Position numbers and translations under genes: made by a program
In this document: positions 1 to 7,873 of the stretch, piece by piece
Position numbering within the stretch: position 1 is the stretch's first letter
Layout of the letters: every line of letters starts with the position of its first letter
The notes under the pieces: model-generated
Database searches by the model: none
Seen by the model: the letters and a program-made list of their open reading frames with translations, nothing else
What the model was told of the DNA's origin: nothing
Source of the DNA: an uncultured Flavobacteriales bacterium
Lineage (GTDB): Bacteria; Bacteroidota; Bacteroidia; Flavobacteriales; BACL11
NCBI GenBank assembly: GCA_913047525.1
Contig: CAJWUS010000048.1
Coordinates: 1 to 9,215 of the forward strand
Reading direction: 5' to 3'
DNA length: 9,215 bases

Positions 1-11
1 TTTTCATTCTG

Positions 12-19
12 CAAAAGTA
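12..19 (-). promoter_or_regulatory. Possible leftward -7 promoter element
   Basis: On the minus strand this reads TACTTTTG, an exact match to the Bacteroidota -7 consensus TAnnTTTG. It would drive transcription leftwards, out of the window. No TTG-type -33 element is visible at the usual distance (about positions 38-42), and an 8-base degenerate motif is frequent in AT-rich DNA. An ATG on the minus strand at 7-5 would sit almost on the expected transcript start. A divergent gene left of the window would support the call; the sequence here cannot show it. Confidence 0.2.
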
Positions 20-29
20 TTTAAAATCC

Positions 30-59
30 TTTGTAAAATGCTTTAATGTTCTAATTTTG
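30..59 (+). promoter_or_regulatory. Promoter of sucD, Bacteroidota type
   Basis: The -33 element TTTG lies at 30-33 and an exact -7 element TAATTTTG (TAnnTTTG) at 52-59, with an 18-base spacer. This is the primary sigma-factor arrangement known from Bacteroides and Flavobacterium. Transcription should start a few bases after 59, leaving a leader of roughly 15 bases made almost only of A, T and C. There is no Shine-Dalgarno block before the ATG at 80, which is usual for this phylum. It is the best-formed promoter in the window. Confidence 0.65.
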
Positions 60-79
60 CACACCAAATAAAATAAACA

Positions 80-958
80 ATGAGTGTATTAGTAAATAAA
101 GATTCAAAAGTTATCATTCAAGGATTTACAGGAGGTGAGGGAACTTTCCATGCTGAGCAAATGATTGACTATGGAACTAATGTAGTAGGTGGAGTAACTC
201 CAGGAAAAGGAGGGCAAACTCATTTAGGAAAGCCAGTTTTTAATACTATTGAGGATGCGGTAAAGGAAGTTGATGCCAATATCACTCTTATTTTTGTGCC
301 ACCAGCATTTGCAGCTGATGCAGTGATGGAAGCAGCCCAAGCCGGCATTAAAGTTATCATATGTATTACAGAAGGTATTCCTACAAAAGATATGATAATG
401 GTGAAAGAATACTTATCAGATAAAGATAGTATTTTGGTAGGACCAAATTGCCCAGGAGTAATTACGCCAGAGGAAGCAAAATGTGGCATTATGCCAGGAT
501 TTGTTTTCAAAAAAGGAAGAATAGGTGTAGTCTCAAAATCAGGGACTTTAACTTATGAAGCAGCTGACCAAGTAGTAAAAGCAGGATTGGGTGTTTCCAC
601 TGCAATAGGAGTAGGAGGTGACCCTATAATAGGCACAACCATATTAGATGCTGTAAAACTATTTATGAATGATGATCAAACTGATGGCATTGTAATGATT
701 GGAGAAATTGGTGGACAATTAGAAGTGGATGCTGCTAAGTGGATTCAGAAAAATGGAACAAAACCAGTTGTTGGCTTTATTGCTGGGCAAACTGCACCTA
801 AAGGCAGAACAATGGGACATGCAGGCGCAATTGTTGGTGGAAAAGACGATACAGCAGAAGCTAAAATGAGAATCTTAAGCCAGTGTGGTGTGCATGTAGT
901 AGAATCTCCAGCTAATATTGGCGCTAAAATAGCGGAGCTTGTTGGAGTAAGCGTTTAA
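80..958 (+). CDS. sucD: Succinate-CoA ligase (succinyl-CoA synthetase), alpha subunit
   Basis: SucD pairs with SucC to interconvert succinyl-CoA and succinate with formation of ATP or GTP in the TCA cycle, in the cytoplasm. The 292 residues match the family's usual length. The N-terminal CoA-binding Rossmann domain starts with GFTGGEGTFHAEQM (15-28) and VTPGKGG (39-45). GPNCPG (121-126) and the SKSGTLTYE block (152-160) follow. The C-terminal ligase domain holds GEIGG (208-212, with the Glu that stabilises phosphohistidine) and the phosphorylated histidine H247 in GRTMGHAGA. All key residues are present, so it should be active. The start is the ATG after an A-rich leader and gives the expected N-terminus. 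It has its own promoter and no sucC beside it on the visible side; separate sucC and sucD loci are common in this phylum. It is probably transcribed alone, as the next gene lies 128 bases on. Confidence 0.97.
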   Translation: MSVLVNKDSKVIIQGFTGGEGTFHAEQMIDYGTNVVGGVTPGKGGQTHLGKPVFNTIEDAVKEVDANITLIFVPPAFAADAVMEAAQAGIKVIICITEGIPTKDMIMVKEYLSDKDSILVGPNCPGVITPEEAKCGIMPGFVFKKGRIGVVSKSGTLTYEAADQVVKAGLGVSTAIGVGGDPIIGTTILDAVKLFMNDDQTDGIVMIGEIGGQLEVDAAKWIQKNGTKPVVGFIAGQTAPKGRTMGHAGAIVGGKDDTAEAKMRILSQCGVHVVESPANIGAKIAELVGVSV

Positions 959-1086
959 AAGTGGATTAAAAATATTTTTTTAGTTTACTTAAGTCTTTTT
1001 GTTCTAATAATAGGTAATAACCTTAATAGTTTTACTTTTTTAAAATAAAAACTAGAGTTGCTAACAATAAATATTAGCATTAACAA

Positions 1087-1908
1087 ATGACAAATCAACA
1101 AATTTTCATAATAATTGGAAGAGGTAATCGTCCCATACTTATTGATGTAACTTACAAAAAAAATAAGAAGGGGAAAAGGGTGGTTGTATTCTCGCATGGT
1201 TTTAAGGGCTTCAAAGATTGGGGGGCATTTAACCAAATTGCAGAAACATTTGCTGAAAACAATTTTGTATTTGTAAAATTTAATTTTTCGCATAATGGAA
1301 CAACTAGTTCTGATCCTATTGAGTTTGTAGATTTGAAGGCATTTGGAAATAACAATTTCTGCAAGGAATTAGATGATTTGGGCTTTGTTCTGGATTGGGT
1401 AGAGGAGAACTTTAACCCCAAAGAAATCTCTCTTTTTGGCCATAGCAGGGGAGGAGGGATTTCCATGCTGAAAACAGCAGAGGAAAATAGAATCAGTAAA
1501 GTGGTTAGCTGGGCTTCTCCATCCGATTTTACAAATAAAATGCCAAAGGAAAGAATAGCTCTTTGGGAAGAAAAAGGGGTGGCTTTTGTATACAATGGAC
1601 GTACTAAACAGAACATGCCAATGTACTTTCAATTTTATGAAAACTGCATTGCAAATAAAGACCGAATTGATATTAAAAAAGCAGTAGAAGGTATAAAAAT
1701 CCCACAGCTTATTATTCATGGTAGTGAGGATCCAACAGTAAAATTGAGAGAAGCAAAAAATCTACAAAAATGGAATCCTGATTCTCAATTGCACATTATT
1801 AAAGGAGCTGACCATGTTTTAGGCGCTTTCCACCCTTATGATTTAGAGAAATATCCTCCCACTCTGCAAGAGGCAATTGATGTTACTATTGACTTTTTAA
1901 AAAAGTAA
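1087..1908 (+). CDS. Alpha/beta hydrolase (S9/dienelactone hydrolase-like)
   Basis: A 273-residue cytoplasmic single-domain serine hydrolase with no signal peptide. HGF at 37-39 supplies the oxyanion region. The nucleophile elbow is GHSRGG (118-123), making S120 the nucleophile. HGSEDPTV (211-218) provides D215 as the acid and GADHVLGAFHP (240-250) provides H243 as the base, so the catalytic triad is complete. The fold resembles the prolyl-oligopeptidase (S9) and dienelactone hydrolase branches, whose members cleave esters, amides or peptides; the substrate cannot be read from the sequence. The start is fixed: an in-frame TAA lies at 1081-1083, almost touching the ATG, and no later Met keeps the first strand. 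The 128-base gap from sucD holds AT-rich sequence with only poor matches to TAnnTTTG (for example TAGTTTTA at 1027-1034), so its promoter is unclear. Its last 12 bases overlap the end of tsaD on the other strand. Confidence 0.88.
   Translation: MTNQQIFIIIGRGNRPILIDVTYKKNKKGKRVVVFSHGFKGFKDWGAFNQIAETFAENNFVFVKFNFSHNGTTSSDPIEFVDLKAFGNNNFCKELDDLGFVLDWVEENFNPKEISLFGHSRGGGISMLKTAEENRISKVVSWASPSDFTNKMPKERIALWEEKGVAFVYNGRTKQNMPMYFQFYENCIANKDRIDIKKAVEGIKIPQLIIHGSEDPTVKLREAKNLQKWNPDSQLHIIKGADHVLGAFHPYDLEKYPPTLQEAIDVTIDFLKK
1892..1906. other. AT-rich inverted repeat at a convergent gene junction
   Basis: ACTTTTT, one base, then AAAAAGT form a 15-base near-perfect palindrome (in practice a 6-bp stem with a 3-base loop). 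It covers the stop of tsaD (1897-1899, minus strand) and reaches the stop of the hydrolase gene (1906-1908, plus strand). It is symmetrical, with T-runs on both strands, so it could slow polymerase from either side. The stem has only one G-C pair, however, and is too weak for a standard intrinsic terminator. Confidence 0.25.
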
Positions 1909-2913
1909 ACGAGCAGAAGGTGTTTCCGTTTGATTTGCAAAATCCTTATCTAAATATTTGTAATATCCGGCAATGGCTATCATAGCTGCATTATCAGTGC
2001 AGTATTCAAACTTTGGAATAAATAGCTTATAATTTTCTTTTCTAGCCAATACTTTTAACTGATTTCTTAAATAAGAATTTGCTGATACGCCACCTGCAAT
2101 TGCAATTTGTGTAATCCCTGTTTGTTTTATGGCTTTTGTTAATTTATCAATTAGAATTATAACTATGGCATGCTGAATAGAAGCACATAAATCTTCTTTA
2201 TTTTCTGCTATGAAATTCGGGTTTTCCTTTATTTCGGCTTGTGTGGTATAAAGTATGGATGTTTTCAGACCGCTAAAGCTAAAATCCAAATCTTTTATTT
2301 TTGGCTTACCGAAAGTAAAAGCGTGGATATTACCACCCTTTGCATATTTATCGATTAGCGGTCCGCCTGGGTAGGGAAATCCTAATATTTTTGCAGATTT
2401 ATCGAACGCCTCACCAGCAGCATCATCTAATGTGGTGCCAATTACCTGCATCTTTGATGGGCTATCAATCTTTACTATTTGTGTATGTCCACCAGAAACC
2501 GTTAAGCATAAAAAAGGAAAGCTAGGTATCTGTTTCCCTTTATCAATAAAATGAGCTAAAATATGCGCCTGCATATGATTTACAGCAATAAATGGAATAT
2601 CCATCCCCATTGCAAAGGATTTTGCAAAAGAGCTACCTACCAAAAGGGAACCCAAAAGCCCTGGACCTTTTGTAAAAGCAATGGCATCAATATCTTGTTT
2701 TCTGATTTTGGCTCTTTTTATGGCAGTATCCACCACTGGAATAATATTTTGCTGATGTGCACGAGAGGCCAATTCAGGAACAACCCCACCATATTGCTGA
2801 TGTATTTCTTGATTAGCTACCACATTCGATAATGTTTTTTTATCTTCTAAAATTGCAGCAGCAGTATCATCACAAGAGGATTCAATTGCTAGAATAATTG
2901 TTTTTTTACTCAT
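1897..2913 (-). CDS. tsaD: tRNA threonylcarbamoyladenosine (t6A) synthase subunit TsaD
   Basis: TsaD (Gcp/YgjD/Kae1 family) transfers the threonylcarbamoyl group made by TsaC/Sua5 onto A37 of tRNAs that read ANN codons, working with TsaB and TsaE. The 338 residues match the family. Visible motifs in order: [10 protein letters not shown] at the N-terminus (9-18), VPELASRAH (45-53), the metal-binding HMQAH (113-117; H113 and H117), SGGHT (140-144), the [14 protein letters not shown] block (159-172), PGGP (182-185), FSFSGLKT (211-218), GGVSANS (274-280) and CTDNAAMIA (305-313, with metal ligand D307). Everything expected for activity is present. The ATG overlaps the end of ribBA by 8 bases (2906-2913), so translation is probably coupled, and it is the last gene of the minus-strand operon. 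The 3' end overlaps the convergent hydrolase gene by 12 bases. The tRNA gene at the right edge has A at position 37, but it is a CAT (AUG-reading) tRNA and is not known to share regulation. Confidence 0.97.
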   Translation of the reverse strand: MSKKTIILAIESSCDDTAAAILEDKKTLSNVVANQEIHQQYGGVVPELASRAHQQNIIPVVDTAIKRAKIRKQDIDAIAFTKGPGLLGSLLVGSSFAKSFAMGMDIPFIAVNHMQAHILAHFIDKGKQIPSFPFLCLTVSGGHTQIVKIDSPSKMQVIGTTLDDAAGEAFDKSAKILGFPYPGGPLIDKYAKGGNIHAFTFGKPKIKDLDFSFSGLKTSILYTTQAEIKENPNFIAENKEDLCASIQHAIVIILIDKLTKAIKQTGITQIAIAGGVSANSYLRNQLKVLARKENYKLFIPKFEYCTDNAAMIAIAGYYKYLDKDFANQTETPSARLLF

Positions 2914-4117
2914 CTAACTTTTTGAAGGAATGCCCCATCTTATCTCTTTTGGTTTTCAGATAAAACTCATTATGCTCATTCGACTTAATTTCCAATGGTA
3001 TATTTTCTACAATCTCAATTCCATAGCCCATAAGTCCAACCCTTTTTTTAGGATTATTGGAGAGTAATCTTATTTTTGAAACGCCAATATATCTTAAAAT
3101 TTGGGCGCCAATTCCATAATCTCTATCATCTGCATTAAAGCCAAGTTCAAGGTTTGCTTCCACTGTGTCTTTGCCTTTTTCTTGCAATTCGTATGCTTTT
3201 AGTTTGTTGAGTAGGCCAATTCCTCTTCCTTCCTGATTCATATATACCAAAACACCTCTTTCTTTCTCTTCAATTTGCGAAAGAGAAGCTTGTAATTGAG
3301 GACCACAATCACATCTGCAGGAACTAAAAATATCTCCTGTCATACAAGAAGAATGCACCCTTACCAAAATGGGTTCATCTTTATCCCACTCTCCTTTTAT
3401 AAGAACAAGGTGCAGTTGTCCATTGGTTATTTGCTTAAAGGCCTTCATATTAAAATTACCAAAATTGGTAGGCAAATGCACAGACGCCTCTTCAATAATT
3501 AAGGTTTCATTCTGGATTCGATATTCAATTAAATCTTTGATTGTAATAAATTTTAAATCAAACTTTTTAGCAATTTCAAAAAGTTCAGGGGTTCTTGCCA
3601 TTGAACCATCTTCATTCAGAATTTCTACAATTACACCAGCCGATTGCAAACCAGCAAGACGAGCTAAATCAATAGCGGCTTCTGTATGTCCAGCACGTCT
3701 TAATACCCCTCCTTCTCTGGCTTTTAAGGGAAAAATATGTCCAGGTCTTCCCAATTCCTCTTTTCTGGTATTTGTGGTTACTAATGCTTTTATGGTTTTT
3801 GCTCTGTCAGACGCCGAAATTCCTGTTGTACAACCATGCCCAATTAAATCAACTGAAATGGTAAAGGGTGTTTCGTAGGCAGCAGTATTTTTTCCAATCA
3901 TTAAATCAAGTCCTAATTGCTCGCATCTATCTTCAATTAAAGGGACACAAATAAGCCCTTTACCATGAGTTGCCATAAAATTTACCATCTCAGGAGTTAC
4001 CATTTCGGCAGCAGCTACAAAGTCCCCCTCATTTTCTCTGTTTTCATCATCTACTACAATAATGATTTTACCTTTTTTTATATCCTCAATTGCTTGTTTT
4101 ATGGTATTAAATTTCAT
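2906..4117 (-). CDS. ribBA: Bifunctional RibBA: DHBP synthase / GTP cyclohydrolase II
   Basis: A fusion that carries out both entry reactions of riboflavin synthesis. The N-terminal RibB domain (about 1-200) turns ribulose 5-phosphate into 3,4-dihydroxy-2-butanone 4-phosphate plus formate. The C-terminal RibA domain (about 205-400) opens GTP to the diaminopyrimidine. RibB motifs: [10 protein letters not shown] (23-32), RPGHIFPL (124-131) and [10 protein letters not shown] (141-150). RibA motifs: the zinc site CMTGD..CRCDCG (258-272) with C258, C269 and C271, then [11 protein letters not shown] (295-305), Y309 and R332 (aligned by eye with the catalytic Tyr and Arg of E. coli RibA), and the SNNPKK block (353-358). 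Both halves look intact, unlike RibBA proteins that have lost one activity. At 403 residues the length is normal. The ATG lies inside the end of the upstream glycosyltransferase gene (11-base overlap) and the stop lies inside tsaD. No FMN riboswitch can precede it because there is no untranslated leader. Confidence 0.96.
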   Translation of the reverse strand: MKFNTIKQAIEDIKKGKIIIVVDDENRENEGDFVAAAEMVTPEMVNFMATHGKGLICVPLIEDRCEQLGLDLMIGKNTAAYETPFTISVDLIGHGCTTGISASDRAKTIKALVTTNTRKEELGRPGHIFPLKAREGGVLRRAGHTEAAIDLARLAGLQSAGVIVEILNEDGSMARTPELFEIAKKFDLKFITIKDLIEYRIQNETLIIEEASVHLPTNFGNFNMKAFKQITNGQLHLVLIKGEWDKDEPILVRVHSSCMTGDIFSSCRCDCGPQLQASLSQIEEKERGVLVYMNQEGRGIGLLNKLKAYELQEKGKDTVEANLELGFNADDRDYGIGAQILRYIGVSKIRLLSNNPKKRVGLMGYGIEIVENIPLEIKSNEHNEFYLKTKRDKMGHSFKKLDE

Positions 4118-5279
4118 CCTGTTTTCTTTTTGTTGGTTCCCAAACTCCTTTTTTGTTTTCGGTTAGATAATCAATCATTCCAATCAGTAGTGCCAGGTTC
4201 ATGGAGTAAAAATGTGTAATAAAACGCAAAATTATAATATGTATTCCGATTTTCCTTAATAAGAGGTCAATAAATGGAAGAATAAATAATATAAGTTGTG
4301 CAAAGAAAGTGGTTTTATAAAAAATACTATCTAAGATTAAGGAATAATTTGCCAGAAAAATAAGAAGTAATAGTATAGGACCGAACCATCTTATAGCCTT
4401 ATGAGATATAAAAATGAATCCTAATTTGGTGAAAGGTTTTAGCAGTAATTTTCTAAAATGAAAAAGATTGATAAAATTACCCATGGAGATTCTTTTTTTT
4501 CTTCTAAACTCTTCTGAAAGTTGATTAGAAACATCTTCATAAACAATGGCCTGCAAATCATTTATTGCGCCATATCCGTTTTGTAAAATATTCATGCAAA
4601 CATAAAAGTCATCTACTAAAAAGTTCTCAGGAATTGGAGTAAATAAAGATTTTCGGATAGCAAAGCAACCGCCAAACGGTCCCATAAGCATCCCCCATAA
4701 TTTACTCTCCGCATGTTTGAATCTTACTTCCCAGCTAATGTAGGTTTTTTCTTGGAATGAAATTCCACTTTTCTTTATTCCAACATTTACCATATTGGTA
4801 TCTACAAGTCCAATATCAAGATTTTTAAAGTGTCGAACAAGAGATGAAATGGTATTGTTACTAAAAATTATATTGGCATCAGTAAGAATAAGGATTTCGT
4901 TTTTAGCTTGCTTTACCAGTTTGTTTACTACGCCTGACTTTCCTGTTCTTTCCTCAAAAATTATTGTATTGATAAAAGGAAATCCCACTTCTAGATCTTT
5001 GATGATTTGATTTGTATTGTCGTTTGAACAATCCGAGCCAATAATAATTTCCATTTTGCTGTTCGGAAAATTACTGTTTATTATACTCATTACTTTTTCT
5101 TTTATCACGGCTTGTTCATTATAAGCTGCAATGAGTATGGATACAGAAGGCATTATCTCTATTTCATTATAGAGATTGGAATTTAGTTTTTTGTTTTTAC
5201 TAAATAAAATAATAGCAACAGGAAACAGAAAACAGGTGTAAGTCAATAGAAAAAAGCAAATCCAAAACAGATATGTCAT
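4107..5279 (-). CDS. Membrane-bound glycosyltransferase, family 2 (processive-like)
   Basis: A 390-residue inner-membrane enzyme built like cellulose or hyaluronan synthase-type GT2 proteins: one N-terminal membrane segment (about 3-25), a cytoplasmic GT-A domain (about 45-270) and two or three C-terminal membrane segments (about 298-316, 322-342 and 344-370). Motifs: SILIAAYNE (47-55), GSDCSNDNT (81-89), the DAN nucleotide-sugar/metal site in LTDANIIF (132-139), [11 protein letters not shown] (200-210) and the catalytic-base region LVDDFYV (221-227). [11 protein letters not shown] (258-268) takes the place of the classical QxxRW. It should move a sugar from an activated nucleotide sugar to a lipid or growing glycan at the inner membrane; donor and acceptor cannot be read. 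Its ATG overlaps the upstream GT4 gene in an ATGA (4 bases), so the two enzymes are probably made together and may act in one glycan pathway. Confidence 0.9.
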   Translation of the reverse strand: MTYLFWICFFLLTYTCFLFPVAIILFSKNKKLNSNLYNEIEIMPSVSILIAAYNEQAVIKEKVMSIINSNFPNSKMEIIIGSDCSNDNTNQIIKDLEVGFPFINTIIFEERTGKSGVVNKLVKQAKNEILILTDANIIFSNNTISSLVRHFKNLDIGLVDTNMVNVGIKKSGISFQEKTYISWEVRFKHAESKLWGMLMGPFGGCFAIRKSLFTPIPENFLVDDFYVCMNILQNGYGAINDLQAIVYEDVSNQLSEEFRRKKRISMGNFINLFHFRKLLLKPFTKLGFIFISHKAIRWFGPILLLLIFLANYSLILDSIFYKTTFFAQLILFILPFIDLLLRKIGIHIIILRFITHFYSMNLALLIGMIDYLTENKKGVWEPTKRKQDEI

Positions 5280-6463
5280 GAGTTTTGGATTTTGTTTAAG
5301 AAAGCGGATAAATTGAGTCCTATTGTTTCTGAGCTGTAATTTTCTTGAATATTTAGCTTGGCATTTTCGCCAATTTTTTTGCTTTCCAAAGGATTGTTAA
5401 AACACCAAAATATCTGATTTGTAAACTGCTCAGCAGTATCAGCAATTAAAATATCTTTTTTATTTTGATAATTAATTCCAGACGCACCAATAGTTGTGCT
5501 AATGATGGTTTTTCCAAGTGCCATTGCTTCCAGAATTTTAATTCTGATACCACTTCCGATCCAAAGTGGTACAATCATCAAATTATATTTTTTCATGAAT
5601 GCTTTTGCATTTTCTACTTCTCCATCAATCATTATATTTTCACCGCTTAAATCATTAAAATAATCTGGCATGCCTCTACCAGCTAAGTGTAAAATGACTT
5701 CTTTTTTTTGCTGATTTATAAGAGGAAATACTTTATTTAAAAACCAATTTACTCCATCAATATTTGCTCTCCAATCCATAGATCCAATGTGAAAAATAGT
5801 ATTTTTTTCTGTGGAAACTATTTCATAATTTTTTGTATCAATGGCAAATGGTATAGTGCTAATGTTCTTTGCGCTTTGTTTCTTCATCCAATTCTCATCC
5901 AATACACTAATACAAATTATCCCATCCATTTTTAAGGCTATGGCTTTTTCGTAATTAGATAGTTTTTTTTGCAACAAATTCAGATAGCATTTCTTTAGTA
6001 GATTATTTGTTTGTTTTGCCAATCCTTTCCAGATATCAGATTCTATATTATGTGCTCTTAGCACAATTTTAGCATTTGAATTCTTTGAAATCATTTCAAA
6101 ATAGGGACATACATATAACCCTTCTAAAAGGACAATATCAAAACTATTTTCTTTTATGAGTTCTTTTAATCTTTTAGCAAAACTATTGGAGTAAAAACGA
6201 TTGGTATTGTAGGAACTTTTAGAAAATAAATTTTGGAAAGCAGGAAGTATTTTCACATTAGTATCAATAAAAATATGCTCAAAATCAGTATTGCTTAAGT
6301 ATTGAGAAGGAATATCCTTGGCATCATGTTTTGGCGTGCTAATTGCCATTACCTTTAACTTATGGCCTTTGTTTATTAATGCATCTGAAATATGATTTAC
6401 AGCCAAAGCATAGCCGTCTTTTTTAGGAAAGGGCGGTTTGCTACATATTTGTAAAATATTCAT
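5276..6463 (-). CDS. Glycosyltransferase, family 4-like (GT-B fold)
   Basis: A 395-residue cytoplasmic, retaining-type glycosyltransferase with two Rossmann domains. The N-terminal acceptor half (about 1-200) opens with MNILQICSKPPFPKKDGYA and holds RAHNIES (136-142). The C-terminal donor half (about 220-390) begins at IFHIGSMDWRAN (223-234) and contains LHLAGRGMPD (258-267), VPLWIGSGIRIKILEAMA (298-315) and GKTIIST (317-323). This last block is the nucleotide-sugar site. The second Glu of the EX7E motif is E312, while the position of the first is S304, as in the GSG-R-K-LEAMA subgroup. It probably adds a sugar to a surface glycan; the sugar cannot be assigned. The start overlaps the end of the LptF/LptG permease gene by 4 bases (ATGA), and its own end overlaps the GT2 gene in the same way. 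A product for the outer surface is therefore an inference from neighbours. Confidence 0.9.
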   Translation of the reverse strand: MNILQICSKPPFPKKDGYALAVNHISDALINKGHKLKVMAISTPKHDAKDIPSQYLSNTDFEHIFIDTNVKILPAFQNLFSKSSYNTNRFYSNSFAKRLKELIKENSFDIVLLEGLYVCPYFEMISKNSNAKIVLRAHNIESDIWKGLAKQTNNLLKKCYLNLLQKKLSNYEKAIALKMDGIICISVLDENWMKKQSAKNISTIPFAIDTKNYEIVSTEKNTIFHIGSMDWRANIDGVNWFLNKVFPLINQQKKEVILHLAGRGMPDYFNDLSGENIMIDGEVENAKAFMKKYNLMIVPLWIGSGIRIKILEAMALGKTIISTTIGASGINYQNKKDILIADTAEQFTNQIFWCFNNPLESKKIGENAKLNIQENYSSETIGLNLSAFLNKIQNS

Positions 6464-7851
6464 TGCTTAATAAACAGTTTGCTTATTGGATTAGTATATC
6501 TACCAATATTAGACAGTGTTATATTTCTACTTGTTTTATAAATAAGAAATATTGCTATTGGTAGAAAAACAAAATTTGCGAGCCACATTCCTTCTGATGG
6601 TGTAAGTGTTGACTCTTTGGCAGCTTTCTCCCCAGTAATATTTATAACATGATAAAAGACAAAAAAGAAAACCGAAACCATTACTGGCATGCCAAATCCT
6701 CCTTTACGAATAATGGTTCCAAGAGGTGCACCAATCAAAAATAAAATAATACAAGCAATAGCCAATGCTATTTTTCTATGCCATTCAATTTTGTGTTTTC
6801 TTATTATATAATTCCTGTATTCTATGTCATCTTTATTGGAACTTACAATTGATTTTATGGCTCTTAGTTTATTAAGAGTGTAATCGTATATTTTCGCATT
6901 TTGAAGATTTTTAGAAGTAGATTTTGTTGCAGTAAATTCAGTATTAGTTTGATTAAAACCAGCAAAATTATATTTTTCTAAAACATTTTTATTTATCAAC
7001 TCTGTTCTTTGGCTTAGTTTACTATTCAAAGAATCGATTGCATTACTGAGTTGCTGATTGTTTAACATGGCATAATGCCCTTTGTAAAGCTCAGCACTTG
7101 TGCGCCTAAAATCAAATGCAGATAGATCAAAAAGGATAATATCTTCTTTAAATTTGGTGGTTCGGTGTGGGGTTTTGTGCTTTCCTCTTTTCTCTTTTTC
7201 TTGCAGATAACTATAGCCATCCAATAATTTAAAATTCAAAAATCTTTCATCTTTGCTAAGCTTCATACTGCCTGATTTTGCAATAATTATATTATCATTT
7301 CCATTTTTGTTTGTATGATTGTAAATAATGATATTTTTGAGTGTTTGTCCATCATCACTTTTTTCTTCCACCTTAATGCTATATCCTTCAATACCATTGT
7401 AAAAAACACCTGCTTTTATGTTCAGTGCCGGTTTCTGTTTTTGTATGGAATATAGTAAACTGCCACTTTTTAAATTGGCAATTGGCATTACATAATTAGA
7501 GAACATAAAAGAGCAAATACTTACAAAAAACACAAAAACGATTAAGGGATTCATTATTCTTCTTAGTGACATCCCTGCCGATTTCATGGCTATTAATTCT
7601 GATTTTTCACCTAATGCACCAAAGGTCATTACTGATGCTAGCAGAATTGATATGGGTAAGGCAAGAGGAACAAAGCGTACAGACGCAAAAAATAAAAGCT
7701 CGATAATTTCACTTATTTCCAACCCTTTTCCGACCAAATCATCAATCCATTTCCACAAAAATTGCATTAACAGTAGGAAAATAGTAATGAAGAAAGTGGC
7801 CACAAAAGGACCTATAAACGATCTAATTATGAAAAGATATATTTTTTTCAT
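6460..7851 (-). CDS. LptF/LptG family permease (LPS export, YjgP/YjgQ)
   Basis: LptF and LptG form, with the LptB ATPase, the inner-membrane ABC transporter that extracts lipopolysaccharide and passes it to LptC/LptA. Six membrane segments are visible at about 13-33, 54-80, 101-122, 359-381, 387-404 and 422-438, the 3 + periplasmic domain + 3 plan of the family. The cytoplasmic coupling stretch GEKSELIAMKSAGMSLRRI (81-99), which meets LptB, is well conserved, and so is HRKIALAI...IGAPLGTIIRKGG (358-385). The periplasmic part spans about 123-355. Its first portion (to about 250) should be the beta-jellyroll; the next 100 or so residues are polar, rich in Asn, Lys, Ser and Gln, and look helical. 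This makes the protein about 100 residues longer than E. coli LptF or LptG (about 360), as is usual in Bacteroidota. LptF cannot be told from LptG here. It begins 22 bases after the START-like gene. Confidence 0.92.
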   Translation of the reverse strand: MKKIYLFIIRSFIGPFVATFFITIFLLLMQFLWKWIDDLVGKGLEISEIIELLFFASVRFVPLALPISILLASVMTFGALGEKSELIAMKSAGMSLRRIMNPLIVFVFFVSICSFMFSNYVMPIANLKSGSLLYSIQKQKPALNIKAGVFYNGIEGYSIKVEEKSDDGQTLKNIIIYNHTNKNGNDNIIIAKSGSMKLSKDERFLNFKLLDGYSYLQEKEKRGKHKTPHRTTKFKEDIILFDLSAFDFRRTSAELYKGHYAMLNNQQLSNAIDSLNSKLSQRTELINKNVLEKYNFAGFNQTNTEFTATKSTSKNLQNAKIYDYTLNKLRAIKSIVSSNKDDIEYRNYIIRKHKIEWHRKIALAIACIILFLIGAPLGTIIRKGGFGMPVMVSVFFFVFYHVINITGEKAAKESTLTPSEGMWLANFVFLPIAIFLIYKTSRNITLSNIGRYTNPISKLFIKQ

Positions 7852-7873
7852 TCAGAAGATTTTGAAAATAATC

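Noticed and set aside
968..979. Palindrome AAAAATATTTTT after sucD as an intrinsic terminator
   Set aside because: The stem is pure A-T and would be unstable. A second small inverted repeat (AGGT/ACCT near 1012-1024) has only four pairs. Neither is a credible terminator.
1027..1034. TAGTTTTA as the -7 element of the hydrolase gene
   Set aside because: It misses the final G, and the nearest TTTG (998-1001) is about 25 bases away, too far for the -33 element.
985..1293. 102-codon minus-strand frame across the sucD-hydrolase gap
   Set aside because: It is rich in Lys, Phe, Ile and Tyr, as expected from translated AT-rich spacer, and overlaps the hydrolase N-terminus. No family signal.
1152..1616. 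154-codon minus-strand open frame opposite the alpha/beta hydrolase
   Set aside because: The plus-strand frame has a complete catalytic triad and a family fold, while the antisense frame shows no domain.
3369..3878. 169-codon plus-strand open frame opposite ribBA
   Set aside because: It lies wholly antisense to the conserved RibBA coding sequence, has no recognisable domain, and is explained as the shadow of a real gene.
4118..4400. FMN riboswitch ahead of ribBA
   Set aside because: The region upstream of ribBA on the minus strand is coding sequence of the GT2 gene, and the two genes overlap by 11 bases, so there is no leader to hold an aptamer.
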